Shown: positions 34,445-42,424 of the stretch, piece after piece | Numbering within the stretch: the first letter of the stretch is position 1 | How the letters are laid out: every line of letters starts with the position of its first letter | NCBI RefSeq assembly: GCF_014212495.1 | Contig: NZ_JACKZC010000003.1 | Coordinates: forward strand, 186,001-250,000 | DNA from: Pontibacter sp. Tf4 | Lineage (GTDB): Bacteria > Bacteroidota > Bacteroidia > Cytophagales > Hymenobacteraceae | Length of the DNA stretch: 64,000 nt | Reading direction: 5' to 3' | Notes under the pieces: model-generated | The model's database searches: none | Seen by the model: only the letters and a program-made list of their open reading frames with translations | Told to the model about the DNA's origin: nothing | Program-made: the position numbers and the translations under genes

Positions 34445-36223
34445 ATGCCACCCTTATCATCAGACCATATCGCCCTGCCCCGCTTAGAACACCCAAAAAC
34501 AGGTGATGTTCGCGTTGTCCGGTTCATGATCGTACTTGGGCTGCTATGCATGGCCTCGTTCCTGTTCTGGTTTATTGATGGCGACCACATGGGGTATGCC
34601 CCGTTGTACTGGCTGCTTACCACTGCCCTGGGTTTTAAACTGCTGCGCACGCTGCATGAGTGGTACCATTATTATTCGGTGAGCGTGCCGGAGCGGCCGG
34701 CCTTAAAAACAGCTTTTACAGTGGATGTTTTTACTACCGCCTGCCCCGGTGAGCCGCACAGCATGATCATCGAAACGTTGGAAGCCATCCAGAACATCCG
34801 GTACCCTCACACCACCTACCTTTGCGACGAAGGCGATGACCCGGTACTGAAGGCTGCCTGTGAGCGACTGGGCGTAAAACATGTTACCCGCACTATAAAA
34901 AAAGACGCCAAAGCCGGCAATGTAAACAACGCCCTGCAGTACGCTACCGGCGACATCTGCCTTATACTTGACCCCGACCACGTACCGGCCCCTGAATTTT
35001 TAGATGAGGTACTGCCCTTTTTCGAGAACCCGCAGGTAGGTTTTGTGCAGGTGGTGCAGGCTTACAGTAACCGGAAAGAGAGCCTGATAGCGTATGGTGC
35101 GGCCGAGCAGACCTATAGTTTTTACGGCCCCATGATGATGGGCATGAACAGCTATGGTACGGTACAGGCAATCGGGGCAAACTGTACCTTCCGCCGCAAG
35201 GCACTGGATAGCATTGGCGGCCACGCTGCCGGTCTGGCCGAAGATATGCACACCGCCATGCAACTACACGCCAAAGGCTGGAAATCGGTATATGTGCCGA
35301 AGATTTTAACCCGCGGCCTGGTACCTGCTACCATGTCGGCGTACTATAAGCAACAGATAAAATGGGCGCGCGGTACTTTTGAGCTGCTTTTTACAGTGTA
35401 CCCCAAATTATTCCGCCATTTTACCTGGCGACAGAAAATCCATTATTTTACCCTGCCGCTTTACTACCTGTTCGGCGTTTTCAACCTCATCGATTTTGCC
35501 ATTCCGATCCTGGCGCTGGTGCTGGCTGAGTTTCCGTGGTACCTGCCCCTGGGCGAATTCTTACTGATGTTTGCTCCTTTTTTCTGTATCTCTATCTGTA
35601 TCCGGCATTTTACGCAGCGCTGGTTTCATGAGCAGAATGAGAATGGCTTTCACCTGTTTGGCGGTATATTGCGCACAGGCACCTGGTGGGTTTTCTGTCT
35701 GGGTCTGGTCTACTCTATTCTCCGCATCCGGGTACCTTACATCCCGACGCCTAAAGACGACAAACCACGCAACAATTACCTGCTCAACCTGCCTAACCTG
35801 GCGGTGTGCGGCATCAGTGTAGGCGCCATCTACTACAGCCAGATAGAGTACGGGCACTTGTACAGCAACCCGTATGTGCAGATGATGGCTTTATTTGCAC
35901 TGGTGAATGTTACCATACTGGGCAGCATTGTACTGATAGGGCAGGAAAAATGGGTGCACTGGTTCCGGGTTAATTTTATACAGGCCCCTGTGCTGCAACC
36001 TGTATTAATGCCGCTCCGCATGCTTATCTGGCGTACCAGGCATGGCTTTTATGGCAGCATCCGGTATTTTGCCTTAACTCTTACCATGCTGTCGGCGGTT
36101 TTAAGCATAGGCTTTATGATAGAGAAATACGACACCAACCATACCGTTGACTTCAAAGCCATCAAACAGATGAGCGCCAAATATTCCCATCTCCTGAACG
36201 CTGTTTTCCAGAACCCGAATTAA
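34445..36223 (+). CDS. Cellulose-synthase-like family 2 glycosyltransferase
   Basis: A 592-residue processive membrane glycosyltransferase. Two helices precede the GT-A catalytic domain (about 90-320), and four to five helices follow. Catalytic motifs in order: the first Asp in LCDEGDD (Asp128), D-x-D in LILDPDH (176/178), the E-D of AGLAEDMH (266/267) and Q-Q-I-K-W (303-307) in place of Q-x-x-R-W, with Lys for Arg. It lacks the C-terminal PilZ domain of BcsA, so c-di-GMP control by that route is absent. Substrate could be UDP-glucose or another UDP sugar. The GH2-like hydrolase gene starts 155 bp away on the other strand. Confidence 0.88.
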   Translation: MPPLSSDHIALPRLEHPKTGDVRVVRFMIVLGLLCMASFLFWFIDGDHMGYAPLYWLLTTALGFKLLRTLHEWYHYYSVSVPERPALKTAFTVDVFTTACPGEPHSMIIETLEAIQNIRYPHTTYLCDEGDDPVLKAACERLGVKHVTRTIKKDAKAGNVNNALQYATGDICLILDPDHVPAPEFLDEVLPFFENPQVGFVQVVQAYSNRKESLIAYGAAEQTYSFYGPMMMGMNSYGTVQAIGANCTFRRKALDSIGGHAAGLAEDMHTAMQLHAKGWKSVYVPKILTRGLVPATMSAYYKQQIKWARGTFELLFTVYPKLFRHFTWRQKIHYFTLPLYYLFGVFNLIDFAIPILALVLAEFPWYLPLGEFLLMFAPFFCISICIRHFTQRWFHEQNENGFHLFGGILRTGTWWVFCLGLVYSILRIRVPYIPTPKDDKPRNNYLLNLPNLAVCGISVGAIYYSQIEYGHLYSNPYVQMMALFALVNVTILGSIVLIGQEKWVHWFRVNFIQAPVLQPVLMPLRMLIWRTRHGFYGSIRYFALTLTMLSAVLSIGFMIEKYDTNHTVDFKAIKQMSAKYSHLLNAVFQNPN

Positions 36224-36399
36224 ATCAAGGTTTAGCAGTACAGCTGGTTGATCCAGTATATTCTGAACATAGAATGCTGCAAAAGACTATAGTTAAAGCT
36301 GCAAAGTGCAGGACACCGCTTTTGGTAAATTAAAGCTAACAAGGCAGGAGGCACCGCACTTATTTTTACAGATTATGCCATTAAGGCACCTCGTTTTGT

Positions 36400-37086
36400 T
36401 TATAGTTCATCAAACACTTCATCCACTAAATAGTTCTTATCCTTTTTGGGTTCAGCCACCTGTGTTGCGGTGTATTGCCGGATCGTGTCGGTGGTCAGGT
36501 TGATGTACCACAGGGCCGGGTAATATTCCTCCCCGGTTTCCTGCACCAGCCCCACCACAATCACTTCGTTTGGAGTGCGCCACCAGGCATCATGAAACTG
36601 GCAGGGTGTGCCGCAGAACATCAGGCGGGTCTTCTCCCCTTTTGCTGTGTCAACTATAGCTACTTCACTATCCGGCGAGTCGGCCGAGACCTCTATTTTG
36701 CCTCTCCGCTTTTCGTCAAAAACGCGTTCGTAGGTATAAATATCCAGCACGGTGGTTTTATCCGGAGATGGTTTAAAAAGTTTGGGGTGCTCTTTGTACA
36801 ATTCCTGCCAGTTACCAGATACCGGAGCCGTCAGCAGACTGACTTCCCACACTTCCCGAAGCCTGAACAGGGTATCGGCATGCTCATCCAGGTGATAGAA
36901 CCGGAACCACTTTTTCAGCTCTTTCCGGGTATCGGCCACAAGGGTATTCCGGAGCATTTCTTCTTCCGAGCGTATAGTTTCGGGTGTCTGTTCGGTAGTA
37001 GGCTCGTCGGGAGTGCACGACCATAGGGCACACGCTGCCATAGTTATTAAAAGTAGTTTTCTGACCAAAAGTAAAGCTGCCCCCAT
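36400..37086 (-). CDS. Putative lipoprotein, unknown function
   Basis: A 228-residue protein. The ATG at 37086 gives the signal MGAALLLVRKLLLITMAACALWSC with Cys24 as the likely lipid site; an upstream start at 37122 would add 12 polar residues. The mature protein begins with a Glu/Thr-rich tether (DEPTTEQTPETIRSEEE), then a helical region (RKELKKWFRFYHLDEHADTLFRLREVWEV) and a beta-rich C-terminal half with a Cys pair (MFCGTPCQF) and DAWWRTPNEVIVVGLV. I do not recognise a family. It ends 66 bp before the start side of the VWA gene region and is transcribed in the same direction as that gene. Confidence 0.7.
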   Translation of the reverse strand: MGAALLLVRKLLLITMAACALWSCTPDEPTTEQTPETIRSEEEMLRNTLVADTRKELKKWFRFYHLDEHADTLFRLREVWEVSLLTAPVSGNWQELYKEHPKLFKPSPDKTTVLDIYTYERVFDEKRRGKIEVSADSPDSEVAIVDTAKGEKTRLMFCGTPCQFHDAWWRTPNEVIVVGLVQETGEEYYPALWYINLTTDTIRQYTATQVAEPKKDKNYLVDEVFDEL

Positions 37087-37151
37087 GTTGTGGTTATAGT
37101 TTGTAACTATTACGCACGACACGGGAGCAGGTATAAACTATAGGTTACAGG

Positions 37152-39002
37152 TTACTTTTTGCTGGCTCTTGCGTCCATCAGTTGTACAGCTTTTACCAGT
37201 TTCACAAATTCGCCGCGGTTGCCGTCTTCGTCTTTGCCGCGTGCCTGTTGAGCCAGTTCCAGCACCTGGCTATAGTTGGCCGAGCCTTTGAACTTCGAAT
37301 CTCTTAACAACATTCCGTACGCCGCTACTGCCGCAGAAAACTTATAGTTGTCGGATAGTTTTTCGGGGGCTAAAGTTTGGGTGGTAACTATAGTTTGTAG
37401 CAGTTTGCTCTGGTCGCCGGCCGGTTCTTTGTAGCGTAGTTTCAGGGTCAGTAGTTCGTTGGTAGCAGCAGCTTTGTTGTTAAGTTTGGTTTCCTGGTAC
37501 TTCAGGTCATCAATCGTTTGCAGCTCTGTTTTGTTGTTTTTAGATGTGGCTGGCACAATTTCGTAAAGCGCAGTTACAGTGTGGCCACTTCCCATGTCGC
37601 CGGCGTCTTTTTGGTCGTTGTTGAAGTCCTCGTTCTGCAACGCGCGGTTCTCGTAGCCGATCAAACGGTAAGCCTTTACGTGGGCCGGATTAAACTCGAG
37701 TTGTAGTTTTACGTCTTTTGCAATGGTAAACAGCGTGCCGCCAAACTCATTTACAAATACCTTTTTGGCTTCCAGAATGTTGTCGATGTAGGCATAGTTG
37801 CCGTTGCCTTTGTTGGCCAGCTGCTCCATGCGCGAGTCTTTCAGGTTGCCCGTCCCAAAGCCAAGTACAGTCAGGAACACACCAGTTTCACGCTTCTTCT
37901 CGATCAGTCTTTCTAGTTCACCTGAGCTTGATACCCCCACATTAAAATCACCATCGGTGGCCAGTATTACGCGGTTGTTGCCGCCTTTTATAAAGTGTTT
38001 TTCTGCTTCTTGGTAAGCCAGATTGATGCCAGCCGCTCCGGCAGTCGCTCCGCCAGCTTCCAGGGCTTCAATGGCATCCAGCATCTTTGTTTTATTGTTT
38101 GTGGATGGCAGTACTAAACCAGCAGCTCCGGCATACACCACTATAGCCACTTTATCCTGCGGGCGCAACTGCTCCACCAGCATCTTAAATCCGGATTTTA
38201 TCAGCGGCAACTTATCCTGGCTCATCATCGAACCCGACACATCGATCAGAAACACAATGTTGGAAGCCGGCAGGTTGTCGGTTGGGATTTCTTTGCCCTG
38301 CAAGCCAATGTGCAGCAGCAGGTTGTCTTTGTTCCAGGGACTTACGCCCAGCTCTGTGGTCACTGAAAACGGGTGTTCTCCGGTTGGTTGCGGGTAGTCG
38401 TAATCAAAGTAGTTGATCATTTCTTCGATGCGCACGGCATCGGCAGGTGGCAACTTTCCATCGTTTATAAAGCGGCGCACGTTGCTGTAGGCTGCATTGT
38501 CCACATCGATCGAAAACGTAGAAAGCGGATTCTTCTTCGCTTCTAGGAAAATGCTTTCAGGCAAATGCTGGTACTCTTCGGTGTTGAATACTGGCGCGCT
38601 GCTGAAGGTCATGTTTTGGACATCTGCCCCTATTCCGGCTATCTTACCAAGAATCATGCGTTTACGGCTATACCCGGTAACTACCACTTCTTCCAACTGA
38701 GCATTGTCAACTTCCAGGGCAACGTTCACAACCGAATCCTGCTTTATCGGCACTTCTTTAGTGATATAGGCAATGTATTTAAATATAAGCGCCTTGTCCT
38801 TTGCTGAGACTTGCAATTTATAGTTACCATCCTTATCAGTGGCTGTGCCTTTGTTGGTTCCTTTTATAGTTACAGTCACGCCGGGGAGGGGCTTTGCTGT
38901 TTCGAAATCTGTTACCTTACCGGTTATAGTTCGGGTCTGGGCTATAGTTGTAGAAGCAATCAGCAGGAAGCTGAAAATGAGTAAGTAGATGGGCTTTTTC
39001 AT
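37152..39002 (-). CDS. VWA-domain protein of the YfbK type with carboxypeptidase-regulatory domain
   Basis: A 616-residue secreted protein; the signal peptide (MKKPIYLLIFSFLLIASTTIAQ) starts at 39002, not at the more distal 39053. A carboxypeptidase-regulatory-like domain covers about 24-100 and ends in EEVVVTGYSRKR, the phrase found after the same domain in the anti-sigma fusion encoded at 39759. A YfbK N-terminal domain (about 140-245, EEYQHLPESIFLEAKKNPLSTFSIDVDNAAYSNVRRFI) is followed by a von Willebrand A domain with the MIDAS motif DVSGSM (254-259) and a C-terminal YfbK domain. It is divergent from the ECF sigma gene. Binding of a partner at the outer face or periplasm is inferred. Confidence 0.9.
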   Translation of the reverse strand: MKKPIYLLIFSFLLIASTTIAQTRTITGKVTDFETAKPLPGVTVTIKGTNKGTATDKDGNYKLQVSAKDKALIFKYIAYITKEVPIKQDSVVNVALEVDNAQLEEVVVTGYSRKRMILGKIAGIGADVQNMTFSSAPVFNTEEYQHLPESIFLEAKKNPLSTFSIDVDNAAYSNVRRFINDGKLPPADAVRIEEMINYFDYDYPQPTGEHPFSVTTELGVSPWNKDNLLLHIGLQGKEIPTDNLPASNIVFLIDVSGSMMSQDKLPLIKSGFKMLVEQLRPQDKVAIVVYAGAAGLVLPSTNNKTKMLDAIEALEAGGATAGAAGINLAYQEAEKHFIKGGNNRVILATDGDFNVGVSSSGELERLIEKKRETGVFLTVLGFGTGNLKDSRMEQLANKGNGNYAYIDNILEAKKVFVNEFGGTLFTIAKDVKLQLEFNPAHVKAYRLIGYENRALQNEDFNNDQKDAGDMGSGHTVTALYEIVPATSKNNKTELQTIDDLKYQETKLNNKAAATNELLTLKLRYKEPAGDQSKLLQTIVTTQTLAPEKLSDNYKFSAAVAAYGMLLRDSKFKGSANYSQVLELAQQARGKDEDGNRGEFVKLVKAVQLMDARASKK

Positions 39003-39184
39003 GGTTTTTCGTGTTTGGTTTGTTACAGGATGCAGCACACCACACGATTCCATAAATAAATATTAAAAAATTTTTTATTGATCGTTTTTGCTTTTCTTTA
39101 AAGTGACAATCAAACTATAGTTTAAAAGTGCTGCTATAGTATAAGGCTACGGCTTTTGTCAAAATCTCATTTGTCCGGTAACCC

Positions 39185-39772
39185 ATGTTTCTTAAATTCT
39201 TTAAAAAGGCCGACCCACCCGACGACCTGCAGCTGGTGCAACAGTACCGCGCTACAGGCGATATGGACTGCCTTGGCGAGCTTTTTGAGCGACATACCGA
39301 AATGGTGTACCTGGTTTGCCTAAAGTACCTGCGCGACGAAGAAGAAAGCAAAGACGCCACCATGCAGGTTTTTGAGAGCCTGACCGAACTGCTGCTGAAA
39401 CACGAGATCACGAATTTTAAAAGCTGGCTGCACGTAATTACCAAAAACCATTGCCTGATGCAGCTTCGGGCCAAAAAAGGAAAGGAACAGGTAAGGTTAG
39501 AAGATGCTTCGCCGCCGTTTATGGAAAATGCAGATCTTTTTCATCTTAGTGATGCCGAACTGCAGGAACAAAGTGAACAGCAACTACGGCAGGGCCTGGA
39601 AACATTGCCACCCGAACAACGCACCTGTGTAGAGCTGTTTTATTTGCAGCAAAGGAGTTATAAAGAGATTGCCGAACAAACGAATTACGACCTGAACAAA
39701 GTAAAAAGCTATATCCAGAACGGGAAACGCAACCTGAAACTATACCTGGAGAAACACCATGAACCACGCTAA
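39185..39772 (+). CDS. ECF-type RNA polymerase sigma factor
   Basis: A 195-residue sigma-70 family member. Region 2 (about 18-85) has LGELFERHTEMVYLVCLKYLRDEEESKDATMQVFESL with the DAT-type core-binding helix, and region 4 (about 130-185) has the helix-turn-helix LETLPPEQRTCVELFYLQQRSYKEIAEQTNYDLNKVKSYIQNGKRNLKLYL. It recognises the -35 and -10 elements of target promoters. The stop overlaps the start of the next gene by 14 bp, so it is translationally coupled to its probable anti-sigma protein. The start at 39185 follows the divergent region with the VWA gene. Confidence 0.92.
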   Translation: MFLKFFKKADPPDDLQLVQQYRATGDMDCLGELFERHTEMVYLVCLKYLRDEEESKDATMQVFESLTELLLKHEITNFKSWLHVITKNHCLMQLRAKKGKEQVRLEDASPPFMENADLFHLSDAELQEQSEQQLRQGLETLPPEQRTCVELFYLQQRSYKEIAEQTNYDLNKVKSYIQNGKRNLKLYLEKHHEPR

Positions 39773-41111
39773 CCGCCACATACTTTTCGGTGCAGACGGA
39801 CACCCGACCATGGAACTGTTGCGGCAGTACCAGGAAGGCTTGCTGTCGCCTGCCCTGAGCCACCAGTTGGAGCGCCACCTGCTGGACTGCGAGCTATGCG
39901 CGGATATTGTGGAAGGCATGACGTTATCAAACGCAACTCAAACCAAAGCTGCCATTACCGACATTAAACAGCGCATGGCAGTCAAAGAAGAGAAACGCCG
40001 AGCTGCCGCCTGGTACTCGGATTGGCGCGCTGTGGCTGCTGTATTAGTGCTGTTTTGCTCTGCTTTAATGGTGTTTTATTACCAGTATACTAACTTACAA
40101 ACTGCCCCCGAAACTATAGCTGCAGAGCAGACTGAAACTATAAATCAACAGCCTGAGCCAACTATAAACTACGCGCCACCCATTGCCAAACTGGATGAAG
40201 AAGCAGCAGAAGAGCCTAAAGCAGACCAACCTATAGTTAAGCAGCGACCAAAATTTTCTGAGCCTATAGTTGTTGCCGATCAGCAGGACGATTTTATGGC
40301 GGATGAAGAAGTGTTTCCGGAAGAAACTATAGCGGCTGTTACTGAAACTGAAGTAGCAGAAGGAATAGCGCTGGAAGAAATTACATTCGATCTGAAACAG
40401 GACAGCGTCGCAACTATAGCTACAGCCAAACCTAAAACCAGGGCAGCCACTACCCCACAAATGAACCTGGAAAGAGCTTTACAGGGCCAGGCAGCAGGTG
40501 TTTCAATTCAGCGTAATGCTTTGAATGGGAATGTTGCTAAAGGCAAAGTTACGGATGACAATGGAATCCCGCTGCCTGGCGTAACCGTGCAGGTAAAAGG
40601 TACGATGCTGGGTGTATCGACAGACAAAGACGGTAACTTTACTATTCCGCTCCCGGAAAGCAAAAATACACTAACCTTCCGCTACATCGGCTTCGAGACA
40701 AAAGAGCAAAAAATAGACAGCGCCACGCAGTTACTGGCCATAAATCTGCAACCCGACAACCAGGCATTATCAGAAGTGGTGGTAACCGGTTACAGCAAAC
40801 GCGCCGCCGAGGAAAGTGCCGACGTGCCCGTCATCGAAAAACCAAATCCAACTATAGGCCAACGCGCCTACAAACTATACCTGAAAAACGAACAGCGTCC
40901 GTTAACAGAAAAGGTTAAAGGCAGAGTTATAGTTGGTTTTACAGTTTCTGAAAAAGGGCAGTTAGAGCATGTACGCGTATTACGCAGCCTGAACCCGGAA
41001 GCAGATGCAGAAGCAATACGGCTAATTAAAGATGGCCCTGCCTGGGAACCAGCTATGCAGAATGGAAATCGTGTAGCGCAGCAGGTAAAAGTGGTAGTTA
41101 GGTTTAGGTAA
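39759..41111 (+). CDS. Anti-sigma/carboxypeptidase-regulatory/TonB C-terminal fusion protein
   Basis: A 450-residue membrane protein with an unusual domain row. Residues 1-60 are a zinc-anti-sigma-like cytosolic domain with His40-x3-Cys44-x2-Cys47. A single helix (about 89-110) is followed by a Glu/Thr/Pro/Ile-rich periplasmic linker (117-230) saturated with the iterated motif. Next come MNLERALQGQAAGVSIQ (a TonB-plug-like phrase), a carboxypeptidase-regulatory domain (262-330) ending in EVVVTGYSKR, and a TonB C-terminal domain (about 375-450, VIVGFTVSEKGQLEHVRVLRSLNPEADAEAIRLIKDGPAWEPA). It overlaps the sigma gene by 14 bp. The layout suits direct sensing of outer-membrane state by TonB-type contact (inference). 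Confidence 0.87.
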   Translation: MNHANRHILFGADGHPTMELLRQYQEGLLSPALSHQLERHLLDCELCADIVEGMTLSNATQTKAAITDIKQRMAVKEEKRRAAAWYSDWRAVAAVLVLFCSALMVFYYQYTNLQTAPETIAAEQTETINQQPEPTINYAPPIAKLDEEAAEEPKADQPIVKQRPKFSEPIVVADQQDDFMADEEVFPEETIAAVTETEVAEGIALEEITFDLKQDSVATIATAKPKTRAATTPQMNLERALQGQAAGVSIQRNALNGNVAKGKVTDDNGIPLPGVTVQVKGTMLGVSTDKDGNFTIPLPESKNTLTFRYIGFETKEQKIDSATQLLAINLQPDNQALSEVVVTGYSKRAAEESADVPVIEKPNPTIGQRAYKLYLKNEQRPLTEKVKGRVIVGFTVSEKGQLEHVRVLRSLNPEADAEAIRLIKDGPAWEPAMQNGNRVAQQVKVVVRFR

Positions 41112-41132
41112 TTATTTAAAAGAAGCTATACG

Positions 41133-41696
41133 ATGGCACATTTAGATAACATAGACTTAGAAAAGACTCTTTCAAAAAACAGATTGTCGTTTAAGTCTCC
41201 ATGGCTGGAACTGGCAGACAATTTCTTATTCTACTTTAAAGCTGCTGCCTTTATCTTTTTGATTACACTAACTGCAACTTTTGTTGAAGCAAAGAATAAT
41301 AATGATAAAGCAATCGTATACTTTATCTTCCCCACTTTATTGATTTTTACTTTTTACTTGTGCATCAGGAAAGCTTTAGAAAAAAAGTTAATCCCTATTG
41401 ATACCTCATTTAGTAAAGATATAAATAGAAGGCTGCTGGTAAAGTACGCCAAAAGTGAAGGATGGAAAATTGATTTTAATAATAGTAATTACCTGAGAGC
41501 GCGTACCGGAATGGATTTGGGCAATTGGGGTTACCAAATAACCTTCATTTAAATAAACAATAAGGTTTTACTTAATGTGGTCCGTGATAACCCTATCGTT
41601 AGGATACCTGTTTTCTTTAGACAAAACAGTTTAAAGAAAGAGATTATAAGGTACTTAAATAGTATGTCGGAAACAGTTAGTATGTCGCAAGTTTGA
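41133..41696 (+). pseudogene. Small two-helix membrane protein gene, probably broken by an in-frame stop
   Basis: From ATG 41133 the frame codes 139 residues to TAA at 41550-41552, then continues open for 47 more codons to TGA at 41694-41696. The first part has two hydrophobic helices (FLFYFKAAAFIFLITLTATFV and AIVYFIFPTLLIFTFYLCI) and a soluble C-terminal part ending in RTGMDLGNWGYQITFI. The frame after the stop reads INNKVLLNVVRDNPIVRIPVFF, which looks like natural continuation. So the gene may have been about 187 residues and lost by a nonsense change, or the shorter protein may be real. It is AT-rich, nearly free of the iterated motif, and ends at an inverted-repeat element. Confidence 0.6.
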
Positions 41697-41913
41697 GCGC
41701 AGCAGTATCTTGTGGCTGCACATGGCAGCAAGTTTATAACTTGATTTGCTTTGAAAAAGCAACAAAACCAGAAGCCACAACTATAGAACTACAGTTTTAC
41801 CAGCTGAAACTCCTCGCAAACTATATATCAGACATTGCCATTTTCTGCTGTCGCAGAAAGCCAGTTACAAACTGGTACCACACCTAACCACAAGTTACCG
41901 CTGCGCTCAAACT
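41690..41913. mobile_element. MITE-like inverted-repeat element
   Basis: Arms of 26 bp at 41690-41715 and 41888-41913 are reverse complements with 2 mismatches, enclosing about 170 bp. The inner part includes the hairpin CCAGTT-ACA-AACTGG near 41861-41875 and no gene. The left arm touches the TGA that ends the downstream fragment of the broken gene. The size, lack of coding and terminal arms resemble a miniature element; no transposase is present and no target duplication is clear. Confidence 0.55.
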
Positions 41914-42021
41914 CGCGGTAGTTACGATCCATTTAACCATCCAACCACCCAACAATCAGCCATCCAACCATCAACAATTAAAAACCCACCGTATAGTTAC
42001 AAACACAAACAAACTTAACCT

Positions 42022-42306
42022 ATGGAACATAAAGTAAAGCACGACCAGGACGACATGCGCTTTTATATTGTTATAGACGAAGAAGAAGCGGAACTAACCT
42101 ATAGTTACACAGATGAAAATGCCATGGACTTTGACCATACCTTTGTGCCCGAAAGCGCCCGTGGACAAGGCATTGCGCATGTGCTGGCACGCCACGGCCT
42201 GGATTATGCCCGCGAAAACAACTGCAAAGCTATTGCCTCCTGCCCTGCGGTAGAAGCCTTTGTAAAACGCAACCCCGAGTACAACGACATCATGCTGTGG
42301 CCATAG
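42022..42306 (+). CDS. GNAT family N-acetyltransferase, YjdJ-like
   Basis: A 94-residue acetyltransferase of the short YjdJ/GNAT-like group. Strand EEAELTYSYTDENAMDFDHTFVPESARGQGIAHVLARHGLDYARE contains the acetyl-CoA loop R-G-Q-G-I-A (residues about 47-52). The C-terminal piece KAIASCPAVEAFVKRNPEY is typical of the family. The group is small compared with standard GNATs and lacks a full acceptor domain; its natural acceptor is not known. A possible promoter or 5' leader lies in the CCATCCAACC-rich tail of 41930-42000. Confidence 0.85.
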   Translation: MEHKVKHDQDDMRFYIVIDEEEAELTYSYTDENAMDFDHTFVPESARGQGIAHVLARHGLDYARENNCKAIASCPAVEAFVKRNPEYNDIMLWP

Positions 42307-42424
42307 TTTGCCAACTATAAAACCTCACTAAAAGCGGTTTCTGTATTCAAAATTTCGGATATTTGCCTGAAAACTAATGCAAACCCGCACTGCACTATAG
42401 TTGTGCAGCTGCCAAAACCATACT

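Noticed and set aside
41693-41887. A 64-codon frame inside the inverted-repeat element
   Set aside because: It is made of the element's own arms and interior and has no protein-like pattern.
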